A stretch of DNA of 64,000 nt from Monosporascus cannonballus (Eukaryota > Ascomycota > Sordariomycetes > Xylariales), in NCBI GenBank assembly GCA_004154925.1, contig QJNS01000295.1, positions 22,251 through 86,250 of the forward strand. Direction: 5' to 3'. Numbering within the stretch: the stretch's first letter is position 1; each line of letters begins with the position of its first letter. Position numbers and translations under genes: made by a program. Shown one piece after another: positions 59,801 to 64,000 of this stretch. The notes under the pieces were generated by a model that was not told where the DNA came from, made no database searches, and saw only the letters and a list, made by a program, of their open reading frames with translations.

Positions 59801-60760
59801 AATTACCCGTACCGCGTTCGGAAAACGGTTTTTTACTAGTTGCCCTTTTTAATTTTGATACGATAATAAATATCCTTAAAATTAATTTTCGAAAATACCT
59901 TAGTTAACCATAGGCAATCTATTACTTTTAAAATTAAAAATAAAGGGTATCGGTTTTTTATCGTTACCCGATTTAGCCCTTTATAATCGACGTATAATCG
60001 GAAATTACCATCCTTTTTGGGTACAAATAATACTAGTACCTTTACGTTCGTTTTCGAATAACATATCCGGCCTACTTTTAGGTTTTTTCGGATATATTTT
60101 TCGAATATTTTCCTTTAGGCCTCCGAAATAAGGTAAATTAGGCCGAATAAGGGCGTTTTCCCTGGGATCAGGTTTATTGCATATTTTGCCCTTAATAATT
60201 AAAATATTTTTTTCGTTACTTTTTCGGAATACATTCGCCGGAAATTCTCTAGGTATATAGAGAGGTCGGTTATCCTTTATTTTTGCTGTTCCTCGAATTC
60301 CGGGATATCTAATTCCTTAGTTAAGCTTATCAGATTAACGGTATAAATTTGTTTACCGAAAAATGCAAAATTTACGATTTCTTATTTATCAACCTTATGT
60401 AATAATCCGTATAATTATTAATATATAATTATATCCAGCAAAATTTTTAATTTACCTATTCCGAATCTGGATAATAAAAAATCGAGCGTTTTCCGATTAT
60501 GGCGTATTGCAAAATAAATTTATTTAAACTTTCGTTCGTTCCCGTTATTATTTATCATGTTAATAGAAATTTCGTAAGCCCCATAATATTTGATATACGC
60601 GCCGTTAACGCCGATAAGACCCGGAATATCTACGGAAATTAATTAGAGGTTAAACTTTTTCGCTAACCTTCTACTTATAATGTTTACCTGTGCTCCGGTA
60701 TTCATATCCATTTATACCGTTACGTTCTCCGTACTTCTTTTAATAAATACCTTTTTTTAA
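56880..60760 (-). pseudogene. T9 pol pseudogene (PR-RT-RH-IN-chromodomain)
   Basis: Minus strand. Protease N-T-G-A-Q-V-N-I-I-S-R-R-L-A (about 60698-60657; Asp to Asn). RT from about 60050: V-P-K-K-D-G-N-F-R-L-Y-V-D-Y then K-N-R-Y-P-L; active site Y-L-N-N (from YLDD) at 59698-59687. RNase H about 59500-59000. Integrase with V-I-V-D-R-F-T-K-L-E-L-F at about 57895-57860. Chromodomain 57080-56880: D-N-R-G-Q-R-E-Y-L-I-K, K-G-W-P-A-K-Y-N-T and a Y-A-L-K-I-L-Q-R-Y-E helix. The RT is much closer to canonical Ty3 than in T8. Stops and Asp losses show it is inactive. Confidence 0.85.
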
Positions 60761-60899
60761 AAAAGCAGCTTTATTCCGACCGTCTTGTAATTATTAGCCG
60801 AAATGGACTGGACGTATACGCTTACTCCGGCTCCTTTTTTAGGTTTATGTTTAAGGACTGGTTTAATTTATCGTTATATATTATAACGTTTTATACGGC

Positions 60900-61960
60900 T
60901 TTTGAAAATCGGTTTCCGTATGGCCGGGATAGCAGGGTTTTCGTATCTCTTTTTAATTTGTAATCTACGTTTTTATGACCTAGCTTTCTATTATTATAAT
61001 ATTTAAATATGCCCTTATAAAAATTAAAGATATTAAGTTGTACGGATTTATTTTAATCGGAATTAAATCGGCAATTATCTGCCTTCCGAATATAAGAACG
61101 CCCGCAGTCCTTATTATTTCCGTACGACGCTTTTAATTTGCTTTAGGGATTTCTTTTCCCGAAAACGTTAAAGTAAGATCGTTTATCCTTATTAATGCCT
61201 TTAGCAAAAAATAATCAGTTTTCTTTCGTCTTTTTCTAAACGTCCTGGTAGCATTTTACCTTATTTACTACGTTATTAATTTATTTTAATTTAATTTTTT
61301 TCGTAATAAGGTATTTCGTAACCTTAATATTAATTTATAAAAGTAATTAAAAGCACAACGCTTATTATCCCGATTATTTTCCGGGCTAAAAGCGTTTACA
61401 AGCTTTATTTTATAAATTAGGAACCTTTATTCAGCATAAAAGTTTAACAGTAATTAATCGAATTATTATCGTAATTCCATAAACTGTTCCCTATATTCCT
61501 TATCGAGAAAATTACGATTTACGTAACCTTTCCTAATAAAAGTCCATAAATCTTCTATTTTTAATTTTTTTCGTAATTAAAATAATTAAACATAACGCGG
61601 TATAATTACCAAGCATTTGTAATAAAAACGTCCATATGGCCCATAACCCATTAGATGTAAATAAAAGCATTTCGTCTTAGCCTTTCGGCATAAATTTCCG
61701 TAACAGTTTTTATTTAATTTTTTTTAATTGACGCGCGTTTAGAAAGTTTCGGGTAATTATAATACGGTATTTATTTATTGCCCTTAGGTTTTTGTAATAA
61801 TATTGCAATTAACTTATAAAGTTTTGTTTTTTTAACTTATACCATTACTTATTATTTGGCTAATTATCGGAATAATTTCCAAGATCTAGTTATTATTAAA
61901 GGATTTAATCTTTCTTTATTTTGAATTCCGGGACGCGCTCGTTATGTTACGCCCGTTTTC
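60900..61960 (-). pseudogene. T9 gag pseudogene
   Basis: Minus strand upstream of the protease. A nucleocapsid zinc-knuckle-like stretch reads Y-Y-N-N-R-K-L-G-H-K-N-V-D-Y at about 61005-60960 (Cys changed to Tyr, His kept). The preceding capsid part (61900-61050) is in frame with TAA stops but I can only recognise it by position. Start near 61960 is a guess. Confidence 0.5.
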
Positions 61961-62215
61961 CGACCGTTTAGCTAATAATTATCGGGACGTATCCTTATTG
62001 TATATATAAGGTAATTCGGGATCCCGGGAACCATGGTCCTTTGTCTGTTAAAGCTCCGTTATAAGCTTTCTCGCCTATTCCCGTACCGTAATCGATCGTT
62101 CGTCGGTTGGGTTCCGATCGGCGGTCTCCTCGACTAATAACTTAGGTTCGTTTTACAGTCGGCGAGCTTTGCTTTTAGTAATTATTACGTTACCTTTTAT
62201 GAGAAATAGAAAAAT
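61961..62215. other. T9 leader next to 5' LTR
   Basis: 255 bp with locally higher G+C (GGGATCCCGGGAACCATGG near 62020-62036, TCGATCGTTCGTCGGTTGGG near 62092-62111), less RIPed than the interior. Should contain the primer-binding site beside 62216; no convincing tRNA complement could be read. Confidence 0.4.
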
Positions 62216-62421
62216 TGTAAAATAATGGATAACTATAAGCTGGGTAAAGTGATCTCCGACTAATCGTAAAGCAGATTCCAAGAAGTAAGTGTATTAAGTT
62301 ATTTCTATCTGGCGTTTCCCATTAGCTGCCAGATGGTGGATTTATACTAGTAAGTGGGTCGGTGGCTGATCGGTGGCTGGTCGGCTACCAGCCTCATCCT
62401 CATAGGGGCTGTATTCTTACA
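62216..62421 (-). repeat. T9 5' LTR
   Basis: Plus strand TGTAAAATAATGG to GTATTCTTACA, 206 bp, the same length as the 3' LTR. End sequences form an imperfect inverted repeat (TGTAAGA/TCTTACA). Confidence 0.88.
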
Positions 62422-62538
62422 TTAAGTTAAAGATATATATCGTGGACCTTAAGTCCAGAATGGCTAAATTCTTTAAGGGGTAAAATAAGGTACTTATGGC
62501 GTTATGTTAATCAGTAATTAAAAAGCATGCTAGTATTC
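62422..62538 (-). pseudogene. K1 protease fragment
   Basis: Minus strand frame reads N-L-A-I-L-D-L-R-S-T-I-Y-I-F-N. With RIP reversed codon by codon (TTA from TCA, AGG from GGG, TAT from CAT) this is the copia protease motif I-L-D-S-G-S-T-I-H, as in the W-I-L-D-S-G-A-T-x-H of Ty1/copia gag-pol. It belongs to the same element as 52980-55027, on the other side of T9. T10 inserts at 62539. Confidence 0.6.
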
Positions 62539-62947
62539 TGTTATGACCTAACGGTCTTGGCTTCCTTACGGACGGTCGGGCCTACGAAGAAGACAAGCCC
62601 CGACCACCGCCAAGAAGTTACGTGACCGGCTCAAAGGTCTCAAGGCGCCAAGCACCTTAAGCCCTTTGAGCCGGCAAAGGAGCTCAAAGGGCTTAACGGG
62701 CTTAAGGGTTTAAGCCGCTTAAGTACCTTGAGCTAGAATAAGAATATATACGTTTATTATCTCCATAATTTAAATAGCTTTAGCTTACAACATTTATTAA
62801 TACCAGTTATTTATAATACGTTTTTGCTTTTTTAATATTAAGAAATATAATTAAGTTATTTTATAACTATAAAGTCTTATGATATTTTTGTTAACATAAA
62901 CCCGTACGACTAAGGTTTAATAATTAGTTAAACCTTAAGCCGTTATA
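62539..62947 (+). repeat. T10 5' LTR
   Basis: Starts TGTTATGACCTAACGG and ends GCCGTTATA. The 5' half is GC-rich and of a new subtype, with a CTCAAAGG/CTTAAG-rich block. The conserved family I module runs from about 62745. Contains the 15-bp inverted repeat listed separately. Confidence 0.85.
62657..62696. repeat. 15-bp inverted repeat in T10 LTR
   Basis: TTAAGCCCTTTGAGC (62657-62671) and GCTCAAAGGGCTTAA (62682-62696) are perfect reverse complements around a 10-nt loop. Further half-copies (CTCAAAGG, GGGCTTAA) lie on both sides. Lies upstream of the conserved module, in the probable U3. Confidence 0.8.
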
Positions 62948-63007
62948 CGTTACAAACTTTTGTTTAATAGTACAATCAAACTTTAAGCAATATTTAATAC
63001 TATCAAA

Positions 63008-63744
63008 ATATCGACCAGCATTTAGGAAACCTTTATTTAGCAGTTTTAGGTTCGAATTCGAGAATTAGAAAAAAAAATCCAACAAATTAGGGTTACGCTA
63101 CCTGCCCAAGCCTTTTTCGCCCGTATGAAACTAAAGAAACCGGAGCCCTACGATAAAAATGGTAATTTGTAAACTTTTTTAACTTAGGCGCGAATTTACT
63201 TTCGTTTCCTGGACTTTAGCGATCCGGCGGATAAAGTCCTAATAATAAAAGCATGCCTAACGGAAAATACGGCTAACTGGTTTGAACTTATTATAAGGAA
63301 TTTCCTGGAAGTAAGAAAATCGGATAAAAAGGATTTTATTAATAAAACTTTTTCATTTTATATTAATTTCGAAAATAAAATACGCGATAATTTCGGCAAT
63401 CCGGATAAAAAACGATTTACGGCTTAATAATTCCTACAATTTCGACAAAAGAAACTTACGTCCAAATACGCCGTAACCTTTAAAAGCTTTGCGGCTAAGA
63501 CAAAATAAAGAAACGAAAAAACCGATACCTTTATCGATATATTTTATAAAAAGTTAAAACATAATATGAAAAATAAAATTATTCGGATTAAATAATTAAT
63601 TGCCCTGGACCGGTATATTATAAAGGTAATTAAAATTAATAATCGACAGTTTCAAAAATAATAAAAGAAAAAAGGACAATATGCCTTACGATCGGGATAT
63701 AACAAATCTAACCAGAGAAAGAAACAAAATATGCTCCTTATTTC
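63008..63744 (+). pseudogene. T10 gag, truncated
   Basis: Start codon ATA (from ATG) at 63008, followed by S-T-S-I. Then R-V-T-L-P-A-Q-A-F-F-A-R-M-K (about 63092-63130), L-T-E-N-T-A-N-W-F-E-L-I-I-R-N (about 63255-63300), D-N-F-G-N-P-D-K-K-R (about 63388-63415) and A-L-D-R-Y-I-I-K-V-I-K-I-N (about 63600-63640). Some 10 stops, TAA/TAG. This N-terminal half of a Ty3 gag is the reference that makes the sister copies readable. The zinc knuckle would follow the inserted LTR. Confidence 0.8.
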
Positions 63745-64000
63745 TGTAACGAACCTGTCATACATCCACCTGGAGGTATGAGCAATATCCGAAAAGGGTC
63801 TTGATTTGCAGGTAACAATAGGGCGAGGAATGATTCAGTGATCTGTTCGTTAAAGAGATTTAAGTACTCTTCCCTCAATTAGAGAACGGTGCAGTTGCCT
63901 CTGACTGAGAGCTTAGATTGATAGCTAAGGAGCGAAAACTAAGTAGGTGCTATTTACATGAGAGACCGATTCATTATATATCCCAATTCCTAAAGTGAGT
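63745..64000 (+). repeat. Family II LTR, third copy (runs off window)
   Basis: Starts TGTAACGAAC inside T10 gag. First ~210 bp almost identical to 20938-21150 (a few substitutions, one short deletion). The last ~50 bp diverge (GAGAGACCGATTCATTATATATCCC). Not RIPed. The right end and any target duplication are outside the window. Confidence 0.88.

Larger units (their letters stand above)
55028..62421 (-). mobile_element. T9: Ty3 chromovirus inside K1, minus strand
   Basis: 7,394 bp with two 206-bp LTRs (55028-55233 and 62216-62421). Polypurine tract AAGAAGGGGGAAGTAAT (minus, 55250-55234) directly before the 3' LTR. gag, protease, RT, RNase H, integrase and chromodomain on the minus strand, and an antisense frame next to the 3' LTR. 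Flanks TAATT and TTAAG do not match, so there is no target duplication. K1 protease lies on one side and K1 post-integrase linker on the other. Moderate RIP. Confidence 0.88.
62539..63744 (+). mobile_element. T10: family I Ty3 element, 5' part
   Basis: LTR 62539-62947 followed by leader and gag. Interrupted at 63745 by a family II LTR, the rest lies beyond the window. Inserted in K1 protease. The least RIPed family I gag in the window. Confidence 0.85.

Overview
The window reads as a gene-free, AT-rich compartment of a filamentous ascomycete (Pezizomycotina-like). Everything recognisable is a retroelement, and nearly all of it has decayed by what looks like repeat-induced point mutation (RIP). 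Reading frames stay aligned with retroelement proteins over hundreds of codons but are peppered with stops that are overwhelmingly TAA/TAG (from CAA/CAG/TGG). Conserved Cys and His appear as Tyr, Asp as Asn, and starts as ATA. No host gene, tRNA, rRNA or CRISPR array was found. Element names (T0-T10, K1) are my own labels.

Layout. 1-190: un-RIPed LTR 3' end. 194-260 and 13956-14333: gag of an old Ty3 copy (T0), split by T1 (261-13955). T2 (6369-13033) is nested inside the chromodomain of T1 with a perfect 5-bp duplication. T3 occupies 14334-20747 and its 3' LTR is scrambled by an inverted LTR half (20748-20937). An LTR of a second family follows (20938-21360), then a relic with integrase and chromodomain (T4, 21361-24100) and poorly interpretable AT-rich DNA to 25860. 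T5 (minus, 25861-32882) is complete and flanked by AAATT. A solo LTR lies at 33010-33326. T6 (33327-35177, resuming 46855-46899) is a plus-strand RNase H/integrase relic split by T7 (minus, 35178-46850). T8 (minus, 46900-52656) is a truncated relative of T5. K1 is a Ty1/copia element (minus, 52662-55027 plus a protease piece at 62422-62538) that contains T9, a Ty3 chromovirus (minus, 55028-62421). T10 (62539-63744, plus) is cut by a third copy of the second LTR family, which runs off the window.

The families share the standard logic: gag with zinc knuckle, aspartic protease, reverse transcriptase, RNase H and integrase, and in the Ty3 lineages a C-terminal chromodomain (chromoviruses), which in known relatives directs integration to heterochromatin. 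Insertions into one another fit that behaviour. Small un-RIPed islands (solo LTRs at 765-1195, 24713-24831, 30379-30568 and others) stand out because they are short or recent.

The most unusual content lies between integrase and 3' LTR. T7 is about 11.7 kb and carries two extra, divergently oriented genes. One (minus, about 35560-36955) has the exact His-17-Asp and Gln-6-Cys spacing of Ulp1-type (C48) cysteine proteases once RIP is considered. The other (plus, 37381-38394) is an uninterrupted 337-codon frame with 14 stops that I do not recognise. T9 has an antisense frame at the same place, and the T1/T3/T5 family carries short antisense frames there whose sequence varies greatly from copy to copy.
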